Below are positions 13,578 to 23,452 of a stretch of DNA of 64,000 nt, piece after piece. Position numbers and translations under genes: made by a program. Under the pieces are notes generated by a model. It was not told where the DNA came from and did not search any database. It saw only the letters and a program-made list of their open reading frames with translations. This DNA is from Pisolithus tinctorius (taxonomy: Eukaryota > Basidiomycota > Agaricomycetes > Boletales > Pisolithaceae), in the NCBI GenBank assembly GCA_024663395.1, contig JANFAH010000001.1:6324001-6388000 (forward strand). Reading direction: 5' to 3'. The stretch's first letter is position 1; every line of letters begins with the position of its first letter.

Positions 13578-14231
13578 TGTAGGATAAGTCCAAGTAGCTG
13601 TATAACATGAGCTAGATGGCTTAGATAACAACAATAAGAAATGAAGGGAACGAATTGTTCGTCCCAAGGGATTCTGGACTGTCAGGACTAGAAGGGGAGA
13701 CCCAGTGCTTTGTAGCGGTAGTGTTTCGTGACGTGCGCGGCATGGTCCGCGGAGTAGTACTGGCGATGCAAGCGGTGCGAGCAGTATACGTAGTTCATGC
13801 GCAGTGGAATGCGAGACGTGCAGTGTAGACAAAGTGTAAAGGAAACTCGTGGTGACCTTCTGAGTGCCAAAAGGTATCATTCTGTACCTAAGTACAGGGC
13901 TTTATAGTCCGGACAAACCCAGAACCTAAGTAAGACAGGGTACAGTAAAGGAAAGCTGCGCGACAGTGCGTGCAGACAAGACTGGCCGAACAGAGGCCGA
14001 GGGTATACTACAAGCATTAAAGGAATAGAGCCCGTGATAAGAAAAAGAGTCCGAGGAAAAACAACAACTGGAGCACAGCGGCCGTGGGTATAGCATTGCG
14101 CAAGAGGGAGCGAGGGCGTGGGAAGGTAGTGCGTGAACAATGGTGAACGCGAGAGGGGAGCGGACGCAACAGTAGTCACGGAACGGTTAATAATAGGGGC
14201 TTACGTGTCCAGGGAATGCGGATTCCTCACA
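13578..14231 (-). repeat. E1 LTR, left (3' LTR in sense)
   Basis: 654 bp, sense ends TGTGAGG and CCTACA. The sense 5' end folds as GGAAT-CCGC-ATTCC just inside the terminus. It differs from the right LTR at paired CA/CG/TG sites. Confidence 0.93.
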
Positions 14232-14250
14232 CCTGCGGGGGACTTAGATG

Positions 14251-14268
14251 CTGACCGTCCCCGGTCAG
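14251..14268 (-). promoter_or_regulatory. Hairpin with GGGGAC loop before E1 3' LTR
   Basis: In sense (minus) CTGACC-GGGGAC-GGTCAG, extendable by one G-C pair, 19 nt from the LTR. E2 and E3 have the equivalent at the same distance. Confidence 0.6.
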
Positions 14269-14457
14269 CCACGTGGCGCGGAGGACATAGATAGCTTGCC
14301 GTGTGGTGATGGCAATGGTGTGGTGCCGAGGGTTCGAGAACACCGGATGATTCTGCGTAGAAGCGAAGCAAGCATGGAGCCAAGGAACACGAGGAGACCA
14401 TTGAATACCGCGTATAGGCGTCCGGACCGATGACATAAGCGCCTCATGGCTGCTAAG

Positions 14458-14700
14458 TATATAATTGTTAGTGCGTGGCTCAAACCTTCGCATCGACTTG
14501 ATTCTTTCCCCCCCCTCCATCCATCGCATCTAATACTCTCACCATGTCTGCCAACCGTGCCCCCCGTCTGTCCCAGCTCGTACGCGCGGCCACAAAAGCC
14601 TCCACATCATCATCAGTGGGGTCATCCTCAGCCTCTTCAAGAAGGTGGTCTAGTTCTTCATCATCTAACCCAGTAATGCGAGTTACGGTTGCACGGGTCT
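14458..14700 (+). promoter_or_regulatory. Antisense promoter and start stub in E1
   Basis: TATATAA at 14458-14464 is followed by a pyrimidine-rich leader and an ATG at 14544 in good context (CTCACCATGTC). The frame runs to a TGA near 14699 and overlaps the 3' end of pol antisense. It occupies the place where E2 carries its antisense zinc-cluster gene, so it may be a truncated remnant of such a gene. That is inference; no zinc cluster remains. Confidence 0.35.
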
Positions 14701-15907
14701 GAGACCGCGGGTGGTAGGGAAGTAAGTGGAATGCAGTGAAGCGGAGTTTGGAGATGGAGCCATCCAGCTCGGCCAGTAGGTACGAGCCCCCAGTGGTCCG
14801 ACGAAGGACAACCATGGGACCGGTGTACCGCAGCTTTGTCTTCTGGTTCAGCTCTTTCTCTATGCAGGAGTTGCGAACAAGCACGAGGGCGCCGGGAGCG
14901 AAGTTATGGTCTTTAATGCGATGCTGAAAGGCGGTTTTGAACTGTTGGATAGACTGGAAGCGTGCACAGAGGACGTTGCCACGGACCTGATCTAAATCAT
15001 CCTGACGCTTCTGTAACTGGCACATGCGCCAAGCAATCAGTTCTGTGGTAGTCAGCGGTGTCGCATCATCGCGGGATAGGGGCAAAAGGAAAGTAGCCTC
15101 GGCAAGGTCGAATGGGAACAGTGGTTCGACACCATGTACCATGAAATAAGGGGACAGACCCATGGATTTCAGAATGGTGACCTGCTCGGCCCAGAAGACG
15201 GAGTGCGCAACGGTGTGCCAGTGGCGATCATCGTTCTTGCAGCTCTTCATGATAGCCTCGCGAACATCATAGTGGCGACGCTCTACAATGCCGTTAGCCT
15301 GAGAGTTGTAAGGAGAGATACGGATGTGACGGATATGATATTGCGCGGCTAGGGCATCTAAGGCTTGGACGAACGCAGGACCATTGTCAGTGACAATCTC
15401 GGTGAGCGGACCCCAGCGGCATAGGATGTCCTCGAAGATGAAGGACGCGAGCGCGGTACTATTTTCCGTGCACAACATACGCCATTCGGGATATGAGGTG
15501 AGTGCGCAACGAGCCTGTACTATGTAGCGGTAGCCGCCGGCTTTGGGCATCAGCATCGTGTCAATGTGAGCTTTATGAAACAGGCCCCCTATCATGGGTA
15601 CAGTGGGGGGAATATGAAGCTTCTGCGTCTGGCGGATCTGGCATTCATGACAAGTGCAAACATACCACTTCACATCCTCGACAAGAAGAGGCCACCAAAA
15701 GTGGAGGAGAAGGCGTGTACGGACCGTAAAGACACCCTTGTGTCCAAGGTCGTCATGCGCTTCTTTGATGAGACGATACCGCTTGGATTCATCGACAACT
15801 AGCTGGTGCCGTCCATGCGGTTCCCTGCGCCATAAGTTGCCATCTAGGAGGAAGAAGCGGCTAGCCGAATTGAAGAAAGATGAGTACTGCGCATCGGTAA
15901 GGTCAGG
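14480..15907 (-). pseudogene. E1 pol, integrase segment
   Basis: Integrase part of pol, which would insert the cDNA into the host genome. On the minus strand the frame opens near 15907 (PPDLTDAQY) and contains the HHCC zinc-binding region (AHDDLGHKG ... CTCHECQ). The DDE core follows: D in HIDTMLMPK, D in IVTDNGPAFV and E in NGIVERRHYD. A C-terminal GPMVVLRRTTGGSYLL module precedes an acidic tail. The core is open to 14480, so this segment could be functional by itself. A frameshift near 15905 separates it from the upstream RNase H end. The last 60 or so residues overlap the antisense stub and may be an artefact of a deletion. Confidence 0.85.
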
Positions 15908-16260
15908 TGGTCGCGAGGAATGCGCGGATCATTTCTATCTTTGCTTCACGTGCCTGAGCTTTTGTGGACCATGGAATGGCAGGGTCGTCTGGGGTATCGG
16001 AAGGGTTATTAGCATCAGCAGTTGCAGAGAATGCGAGATAGAAGGATGCAGGCGGTGGGAGGCTCGCCTGATGGTAGGCGGGTGGCGGTAGGGAATGCTG
16101 ATCTTGACTGGAAAGTGACATAGGAGGCGGGCAGTCATTGACAACCTGTGTAGAGAAAGAGTAGAAATGGTCCAGCCAATCCTCATGGTCGTCAACCTCG
16201 GGCGGGTTGAGCTCCGACTGCGGACAGCGGGATAAGCCATCAGGGCCGGCATGCTTGTCC
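15903..16260 (-). pseudogene. E1 pol, RNase H end and linker
   Basis: The frame begins directly after the X solo LTR with ADKHAGPDGLSR, the RNase H end motif whose first half (KLVHVPA) lies at 18125-18145 on the other side of the LTR. A linker follows, rich in Pro and Ser, then a TGA near 15903 through a frameshift into the integrase frame. It is a broken fragment of the same polyprotein as the neighbouring pol pieces. Confidence 0.8.
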
Positions 16261-16264
16261 GCGG

Positions 16265-18120
16265 TGTCACACACCAAAGGTGTTGTGGACATGGTTACAG
16301 CTGACTCTGCCTAACTCGTTGACGAGTTGCGCGCAATGCCCAAGCATGCAGATGAAGACTAAAGGCCTCATGTGTAGAAAGACTGTTGGACGTGAACAGT
16401 CATCCTTCGCACAAGATCGAGTCGTCAGTGCTAAAGAGAAAAGAGGAAGCGAGTTAAGCATGCATTAAAGGTTTTTAGCGCCCGTGTACGGCATTCCGGT
16501 TTCTGTCATATCTCCACCATTTCCAAAGATATCGACTCCGTTCCCATGCTCGCTTAAAGTGCTCAGCCCCACGATTCTTCCTTCCAAATTTGGAGAGGAT
16601 CCTCGCACCCTGCACGTTTCTACAGCACTCCATCCATCAGACGCTCATTTCGCTAAGTCCATCAATCATGGCCACCTCTTCGTCGATCATCTCGCTTGTC
16701 TCATTTGCCAGAGACAGTGGCTACGTATATCTGCCAGGCATTCCCACCAGCTTCTGTCCTGAAGCCCCCTGGTTCATCCCGTCATTGTCAGCCCCGTCTC
16801 GTCCCATGCAGCTTGGTCAGCGTGTTCTCCTTGTCAGTATGACTTCCAGAAGGACGTTCTTTGGTCACCTCAGGTCTGTCACTCGGTTAGAAAGGTCTTA
16901 TGTGGTCGTTTCAGTCTCCCCGGTTGATGAAGCATATGGATCGTTCCTTCCTGCTCCCTGCACCGTCTTTATTCCAGTCTCGTCCGTCATTCTTCCTGCA
17001 TTGCGACAGCTGCAGTATAATCTACTGTCCTCCAGCCTCCCTGATCGCATTCATGACGAGTATGACATGCATCTTGCCTTCTTACTGCAAGATCCAGCAG
17101 AAGACGTTCCCCCTTCTCCTCCTCCTCCATCAGAGCCCTGTCCATGAAGTTTTTGTTAACTTTGCTGAGAGGATGGAAGGGTGGGAGACGTGATCGCGTA
17201 TGCTCTCATTGCCCCACAGACCCCCAACGCCCTAGCCCCCTTTGACGCCTGACTCATGCCCTTCAATTCTGGAATTAATACTTCCCTATCTGGAAACACC
17301 ATCCATCTGTCATGCCATCTTTGGATCTAGAGATGTCTCCGCCGAGATCTGACTTGCATCGCCACCCCCTAATGTGATATCAGTGCGCTTACTCAGTTTC
17401 TGACTCCATTTGACTCATTCTGTGATATTTTGACTATCCTTGACTCGTTCATTGCCAATACTTACCAATCTTCTTTGCTTGCTTACTTTTCGTTTCTCGC
17501 TTACTCATCATGATTACTCAGTCCTTACTCATTACTTACCAAGTGTTTGTGCCTTGTTTGTCACAAGCAGTGCTCCCCCCTCAGTATATAAACCCCCATG
17601 TACTTAGCTACCGAGAATCAATCAGAATCGATCAAGAAGCAGTCCAGCAATCAGTTCAGTGCCTATCTCATCGTCGACAGTTGAGGCTCCACGAAGGGGT
17701 CTATCTGTCATCATTCATATCCTTGGTAGTTGAGGCTCATTCGGAAGAGTCTATCTACCACCATTATCTGAAGCTCCATCCCCACTTAGTCAGCAAGTCT
17801 TGCTTAGTCATCCTCCCACTCCTGCATAACTCGTCATCGACTTGTGCAAGGAGCACATTTACTTGAAGTCCATTACTTGAAGTGCCTTTCGGCTGAACAC
17901 CTTCGCTCTGTTCAGCGTCCCCTTCTCAATCGGCATTCATTCATCCTCTCCTGCGTAACTCGTCATCGACTTGCGCCAGGAGCACCTCTACTTGAAGTCC
18001 CCCCCCACATTCAGGTTTCTGCCCTCCAGGTTCCGCGGAGGCACACCACCACTCGCTCTACTTTTGTCTTTTGTGTTGGTTTTGGTTGGTTCCCACTGCC
18101 TTTCCACACTTTGACTCACA
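16265..18120 (+). repeat. Solo LTR X (1856 bp) in E1 pol
   Basis: Same family as the LTRs of E3, opposite orientation. Target duplication is GCGG (16261-16264) and GCAG (18121-18124); the second copy has lost its CpG. TATATAA lies at 17585-17591, so U3 is about 1.35 kb. Three imperfect palindromes around AACTCGTNRWCGASTT are at 16313, 17828 and 17957. The sense 5' end folds as ACACC-AAA-GGTGT. Confidence 0.92.
16590..17147 (+). CDS. Open frame inside U3 of LTR X, copy 1
   Basis: 185 codons (161 from the second Met, MATSSSIISLVSFARDSGY), in sense, upstream of the TATA box and therefore in U3. The same frame is open in all four X LTRs of the window. The product has no signal peptide or domain I recognise; it ends in a Pro-rich tail (PPSPPPPSEP). 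If made, it would come from the 3' end of the genomic RNA or from an upstream promoter. The copies are too similar to prove protein-level selection, so this could also be fortuitous. Confidence 0.35.
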   Translation: MERILAPCTFLQHSIHQTLISLSPSIMATSSSIISLVSFARDSGYVYLPGIPTSFCPEAPWFIPSLSAPSRPMQLGQRVLLVSMTSRRTFFGHLRSVTRLERSYVVVSVSPVDEAYGSFLPAPCTVFIPVSSVILPALRQLQYNLLSSSLPDRIHDEYDMHLAFLLQDPAEDVPPSPPPPSEPCP

Positions 18121-18124
18121 GCAG

Positions 18125-19206
18125 GAACGTGGACGAGTTTGAACGAGAAGAGGAGGACGCCAGCAATCCAGTGATTGATCGTCGCGTTAGGCTGGAGATC
18201 TGGGTTATTTATCATGCCCTTAATATACTTTGCATCTACCTCCACAGTGAAGTTAGTGAGACCGAAGATGTATACGTGTACCGCACGCAACGCGCGGAAG
18301 AGACCGTACAACTCAAGCTTAGCCTGGGAGTAGCGGCTTTCCACTTCATTGAGGGTGATGGATCCGAAGCGACTTGGGTACCGTCTGCCATCTTTGCCAA
18401 GCTGGTAGAGGATGTAGCCAACTGCGATGACCGATGTGTCGACTGCTAGAACTACTTTGCGACCGCACTCGTAGTCGATTCTTCGGAGTGCGGGGGACTT
18501 TACAATTTCATCCTTGAGGCGTTGCATGGCAGCACGTTGCGGCTCGTCCCATGTGAATGGTACGTCTTTCCGCGTGAGCACGACTAGCGGCCGCGCGATC
18601 TTGGCGAAGTCTTTGATGAAGATGCGTAGCACACCGCAGACACCGAGGAAACCGCGAACCTGTGTCAGGTTGCGGCACTCGGGCCAGTCGTGGATCTTCT
18701 GCACTTTGCTTTCTTCAGGAATGCGACCTTCAAAGGTGCACTTGTGGCCAACAATCACAGCGGACGGAGCGGCTAGCACGAACTTCTTTGCCGAGACGGT
18801 GGCTCCGACATTCTGCAAACGCTGAAGGATACGGTTAACGACTATACAGTGATTCCAGATAAATTTCCAAATCCCAGGATTCTCCGGGATAGTCTCATAG
18901 GAGCTGTCTGCACGCTGATAGCGGGTGGTTTCGGATTTCACGGGGACGTCATCTATGAAGGGTAGGGTATGATGCGGGATCTCATCCTGGAGAACAAATG
19001 CAGTATCTCCCTGGTATACCTGTACCGCATTCGCATGACCTTGCGGCAGAGTAGTAAGCCGATGTGGTCCGAGGGGGGTACCGAAGGTGGTGAGGTCACG
19101 GGAATCGACGTGGAGTGCGCGCTGGTCATACCCGGAGTAGAGGTCCATCATCGCATACACCGCATATCCAGCAAAGGATTCTGCGAGATGTTCTACGAAG
19201 GGCAGC
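18125..19206 (-). pseudogene. E1 pol, reverse transcriptase core and RNase H
   Basis: The middle of E1 pol lies between two X solo LTRs. It starts VLPFVEHLAESFAGYAVY and carries the RT motifs MMDLYSGYD, LPQGHANAVQ and the catalytic FIDD (LPFIDDVPVK). The thumb follows, then RNase H with VVLAVDTS, AKLELYGL and VEVDAKYIKGM. It ends KLVHVPA at the LTR junction. All catalytic Asp/Glu residues I can place are present and no stop interrupts the fragment, so E1 pol was in good order when the LTRs landed. The 416-codon frame that includes it starts inside the LTR and is artificial there. Confidence 0.9.
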
Positions 19207-19210
19207 ACGG

Positions 19211-21059
19211 TGTCACACACCAAAGGTGTTGTGGACATGGTTACAGCTGACTCTGCCTAACTCGTTGACGAGTTGCGCACAATGCCCAAGCATGCAGATG
19301 AAGACTAAAGGCCTCATGTGAAGAAAGACTGTTGGACGTGAACAGTCATCCTTCGCACAAGATCGAGTCGTCAGTGCTAAAGAGAAAAGAGGAAGCGAGT
19401 TAAGTGCGCATTAAAGGTTTTTAGCGCCCGTGTACGGCATTCCGGTTTTCGTCGTATCTCCACCATTTCCAAAGATATCGACTCCGTTCCCATGCTCGCT
19501 TAAAGTGCTCAGCCCCACGATTCTTCCTTCCAAATTTGGAGAGGATCCTCGCACCCTGCACATTTCTACAGCACTCCATCCATCAGACGCTCATTTCGCT
19601 AAGTCCATCAATCATGGCCACCTCTTCGTCAGTCATCTCGCTTGTCTCATTTGCCAGAGACAGTGGCTACGTATATCTGCCAGGCATTCCCACCAGCTTC
19701 CGTCCTGAAGCCCCCTGGTTCATCCCGTCATTGTCAGCCCCGTCTCGTCCCATGCAGCTTGGTCAGCGTGTTCTCCTTGTCAGTATGACTTCCAGAAGGA
19801 CGTTCTTTGGTCACCTCAGGTCTGTCACTCGGTTAGAAAGGTCTTATGTGGTCGTTTCAGTCTCCCCGGTTGATGAAGCATATGGATCGTTCCTTCCTGC
19901 TCCCTGCACCGTCTTTATTCCAGTCTCGTCCATCATTCTTCCCGCATTGCGACAGCTGCAGTATAATCTACTGTCCTCCAGCCTCCCTGATCGCATTCAT
20001 GATGAGTATGACATGCATCTTGCCTTCTTACTGCAAGATCCAGCAGAAGACGTCCCCCCTTCTCCTCCTCCTCCATCAGAACCCCATCCATGAAGTTTTT
20101 GTTAACTTCGCTGAGAGGATGGAAGGGTGGGAGACGCGATCGCGTATGCTCTCATTGCCCCACAGACCCCCAATGCCCTAGCCCCCTTTGACACCTGACT
20201 CATGCCCTTCAATTCTGGAATTAATACTTCCCTATCTGGAAACACCGTCCATCTGTCATGCCGTCTTTGGATCTAGAGATGTCTCCGCCGAGATCTAACT
20301 TGCATCGCCACCCCCTAATGTGATATCAGTGCGCTTACTCAGTTTCTGATTCTATTTGACTCATTTTGTGATATTTTGACTATCCTTGACTCGTTCATTG
20401 CCAATACTTACCAATCTTCTTTGCTTGCTTACTTTTCATTTCTCGCTTACTCATCATGATTACTCAGTCCTTACTCATTACTTACCAAGTGTTTGTGCCT
20501 TGTTTGTCACAAGCTGTGCTCCCCCCATAGTATATAAACCCCCATGTACTTAGCTACCCAGAATCAATCAGAATCAATTCAGAAGCAGTCCAGCAGTCAG
20601 TCCAGTTCCTATCTCGTCGTTGACAGTTGAGGCTCCACAAAGGGGTCTACCTGTCATCATTCGTATACTTGGTAGTTGAGGCTCATTCGGAAGAGTCTAT
20701 CTGCCTCCATCATTCATCTGAAGCTTCCTCTTAGTCAGCAGTCTTAGTCATCCCTCCACTCCTGTGTAACTCGTCATCGACTTGCGCCAGGAGCATATTC
20801 TATCAAAAGTCCATTACCCCCAAGTACTTTCGGCTGAACACCTTCACTCTGTTCAGCATCCCCTTCCCAATCATTGTCCATTCGTCTTCTCCTGCGTAAC
20901 TCGTCAACGACTTGCGCCAGGAGCACCTCCACTTGAAGTCTTCCCCACTTTAGGTTTCTCTGCCCTCCAGGTTCCGCGGAGGTAAACCACCACTCGCACA
21001 TATTTGTCTTTTGTGTTGGTTTGGTTGGTTTATACTGCCTTTCCACACTTTGACTCACA
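19211..21059 (+). repeat. Solo LTR X (1849 bp), second copy in E1 pol
   Basis: Perfect 4-bp target duplication ACGG (19207-19210, 21060-21063). TATATAA at 20531-20537. Palindromes at 19259, 20768 and 20898. It is somewhat more diverged than the other X LTRs. Confidence 0.92.
19536..20093 (+). CDS. Open frame inside U3 of LTR X, copy 2
   Basis: Homologue of the frame at 16590-17147, 185 codons, also uninterrupted. It differs by a few substitutions (for example SSVISL for SSIISL and EPHP for EPCP at the end), with no indel. Function unknown. Confidence 0.35.
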   Translation: MERILAPCTFLQHSIHQTLISLSPSIMATSSSVISLVSFARDSGYVYLPGIPTSFRPEAPWFIPSLSAPSRPMQLGQRVLLVSMTSRRTFFGHLRSVTRLERSYVVVSVSPVDEAYGSFLPAPCTVFIPVSSIILPALRQLQYNLLSSSLPDRIHDEYDMHLAFLLQDPAEDVPPSPPPPSEPHP

Positions 21060-21063
21060 ACGG

Positions 21064-21465
21064 ACGCATTGCAGATGGTCACTGCATTCAGGGGCTGTAA
21101 GTCATGCACAAGGTGAAGAGACTTTCTGTCTTTCTTTACTACGCAGAACCAGCACGAGCGGTAAGCCGCTGTAGAAGGTTCGTACATGCCGGACTTGATG
21201 CGATCTTTAATCATGTCTATGACCTGGGCATGTATCGCATTCGGGATAGGGATATTGTGTTGGACCCAAGGCATGTGCAGAATCGTAGGAATCTTTACTG
21301 GTGGGAAATACCGTTCGTCTAGGTGTCCGCGCTCTGTAATGTCCCAAGCGAATGCGAGCTCATGGACCGAAACGAGCCAAGTTATGAGTTTAAGTTCTTC
21401 TGGCCAAAGCCAATCTGCAGGATCGAGGTCAAGTTCCATGGCCCGTTCAGCAGTGAAGCAGATGC
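21064..21465 (-). pseudogene. E1 pol, N-terminal reverse transcriptase segment
   Basis: Fragment between solo LTR X and E3. It reads MELDLDPADWLWPEE ... NIPIPNAIHAQVIDMIKDRI ... YRSCWFCVVKKD, then HDLQPLNAVTICNAS, the fingers region of a Ty3-type RT. It continues from PTHPPDFAP at 32978 before E3 and into VLPFVEHL at 19206 after the LTR. No stop codons. Confidence 0.87.
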
Positions 21466-21469
21466 CCGG

Positions 21470-23325
21470 TGTGAGTCAAAGTGTGGAAAGGCAGTGGGAA
21501 CCAACCAAAACCAACACAAAAGACAAAAGTAGAGCGAGTGGTGGTGTGCCTCCGCGGAACCTGGAGGGCAGAAACCTGAATGTGGGGGGGGACTTCAAGT
21601 AGAGGTGCTCCTGGCGCAAGTCGATGACGAGTTACGCAGGAGAGGATGAATGAATGCCGATTGAGAAGGGGACGCTGAACAGAGCGAAGGTGTTCAGCCG
21701 AAAGGCACTTCAAGTAATGGACTTCAAGTAAATGTGCTCCTTGCACAAGTCGATGACGAGTTATGCAGGAGTGGGAGGATGACTAAGCAAGACTTGCTGA
21801 CTAAGTGGGGATGGAGCTTCAGATAATGGTGGTAGATAGACTCTTCCGAATGAGCCTCAACTACCAAGGATATGAATGATGACAGATAGACCCCTTCGTG
21901 GAGCCTCAACTGTCGACGATGAGATAGGCACTGAACTGATTGCTGGACTGCTTCTTGATCGATTCTGATTGATTCTCGGTAGCTAAGTACATGGGGGTTT
22001 ATATACTGAGGGGGGAGCACTGCTTGTGACAAACAAGGCACAAACACTTGGTAAGTAATGAGTAAGGACTGAGTAATCATGATGAGTAAGTGAGAAACGA
22101 AAAGTAAGCAAGCAAAGAAGATTGGTAAGTATTGGCAATGAACGAGTCAAGGATAGTCAAAATATCACAGAATGAGTCAAATGGAGTCAGAAACTGAGTA
22201 AGCGCACTGATATCACATTAGGGGGTGGCGATGCAAGTCAGATCTCGGCGGAGACATCTCTAGATCCAAAGATGGCATGACAGATGGATGGTGTTTCCAG
22301 ATAGGGAAGTATTAATTCCAGAATTGAAGGGCATGAGTCAGGCGTCAAAGGGGGCTAGGGCGTTGGGGGTCTGTGGGGCAATGAGAGCATACGCGATCAC
22401 GTCTCCCACCCTTCCATCCTCTCAGCAAAGTTAACAAAAACTTCATGGACGGGGCTCTGATGGAGGAGGAGGAGAAGGGGGAACGTCTTCTGCTGGATCT
22501 TGCAGTAAGAAGGCAAGATGCATGTCATACTCGTCATGAATGCGATCAGGGAGGCTGGAGGACAGTAGATTATACTGCAGCTGTCGCAATGCGGGAAGAA
22601 TGATGGACGAGACTGGAATAAAGACGGTGCAGGGAGCAGGGAGGAACGATCCATATGCTTCATCAACTGGGGGGACTGAAATGACCACATAAGACCTTTC
22701 TAACCGAGTGACAGACCTGAGGCGACCAAAGAACGTCCTTCTGGAAGTCATACTGACAAGGAGAACATGCTGACCAAGCTGCATGGGACGAGATGGGGCT
22801 GACAATGACGGGATGAACCAGGGGGCTTCAGGACGGAAGCTGGTGGGAACACCTGGCAGATATACGTAGCCACTGTCTCTGGCAAATGAGACAAGCGAGA
22901 TGATCGACGAAGAGGTGGCCATGATTGATGGACTTAGCGAAATGAGCGTCTGATGGATGGAGTGCTGTAGAAACGTGCAGGGTGCGAGGATCCTCTCCAA
23001 ATTTGGAAGGAAGAATCGTGGGGCTGAGCACTTTAAGCGAGCATGGGAACGGAGTCGATATCTTTGGAAATGGTGGAGATATGACAGAAACCGGAATGCC
23101 GTACACAGGCGCTAAAAACCTTTAATGCATGCTTAACTCGCTTCCTCTTTTCTCTTTAGCACTGACGACTCGATCTTGTGTGAAGGATGACTGTTCACGT
23201 CCAACAGTCTTTCTACGCATGAGGCCTTTAGTCTTCATCTGCATGCTTGGGCATTGCGCGCAACTCGTCAACGAGTTAGGCAGAGTCAGCTGTAACCATG
23301 TCCACAACACCTTTGGTGTGTGACA
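21470..23325 (-). repeat. E3 left LTR X (3' LTR in sense)
   Basis: 1856 bp, sense ends TGTCACAC and GACTCACA. TATATAA on the minus strand at 21999-22005. Palindrome cores at 21618, 21747 and 23262. Confidence 0.93.
22443..23000 (-). CDS. Open frame inside U3 of LTR X, copy 3
   Basis: Sense frame of 185 codons in the 3' LTR of E3, so present at the 3' end of the genomic RNA. Nearly the same as the frame in the right LTR. Differences from the solo copies include FFGRLRS for FFGHLRS and SVPPVDE for SVSPVDE. No known domain. Confidence 0.38.
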   Translation of the reverse strand: MERILAPCTFLQHSIHQTLISLSPSIMATSSSIISLVSFARDSGYVYLPGVPTSFRPEAPWFIPSLSAPSRPMQLGQHVLLVSMTSRRTFFGRLRSVTRLERSYVVISVPPVDEAYGSFLPAPCTVFIPVSSIILPALRQLQYNLLSSSLPDRIHDEYDMHLAFLLQDPAEDVPPSPPPPSEPRP

Positions 23326-23344
23326 TCCACCGGCAAGAAGAAAT

Positions 23345-23362
23345 GCAATCGTCCCCGATTGC
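23345..23362 (-). promoter_or_regulatory. Hairpin with GGGGAC loop before E3 3' LTR
   Basis: In sense GCAATC-GGGGAC-GATTGC, 19 nt from the LTR. The stem differs from that of E1 and E2 while loop and spacing agree. Confidence 0.62.
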
Positions 23363-23452
23363 GACCAATGCAGGGAACCCAGGGAAAACAAAAAGAAAAA
23401 TGAAGGAAGGAATGACAGGCAATCAGTATCGTAAGAAATGAAAAAAGGGAAA

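Noticed and set aside
17988..19238. 416-codon frame as one gene
   Set aside because: Its first residues (MSTTPLVCDT) and its end are X LTR sequence read on the opposite strand. Only 18125-19206 is real pol.
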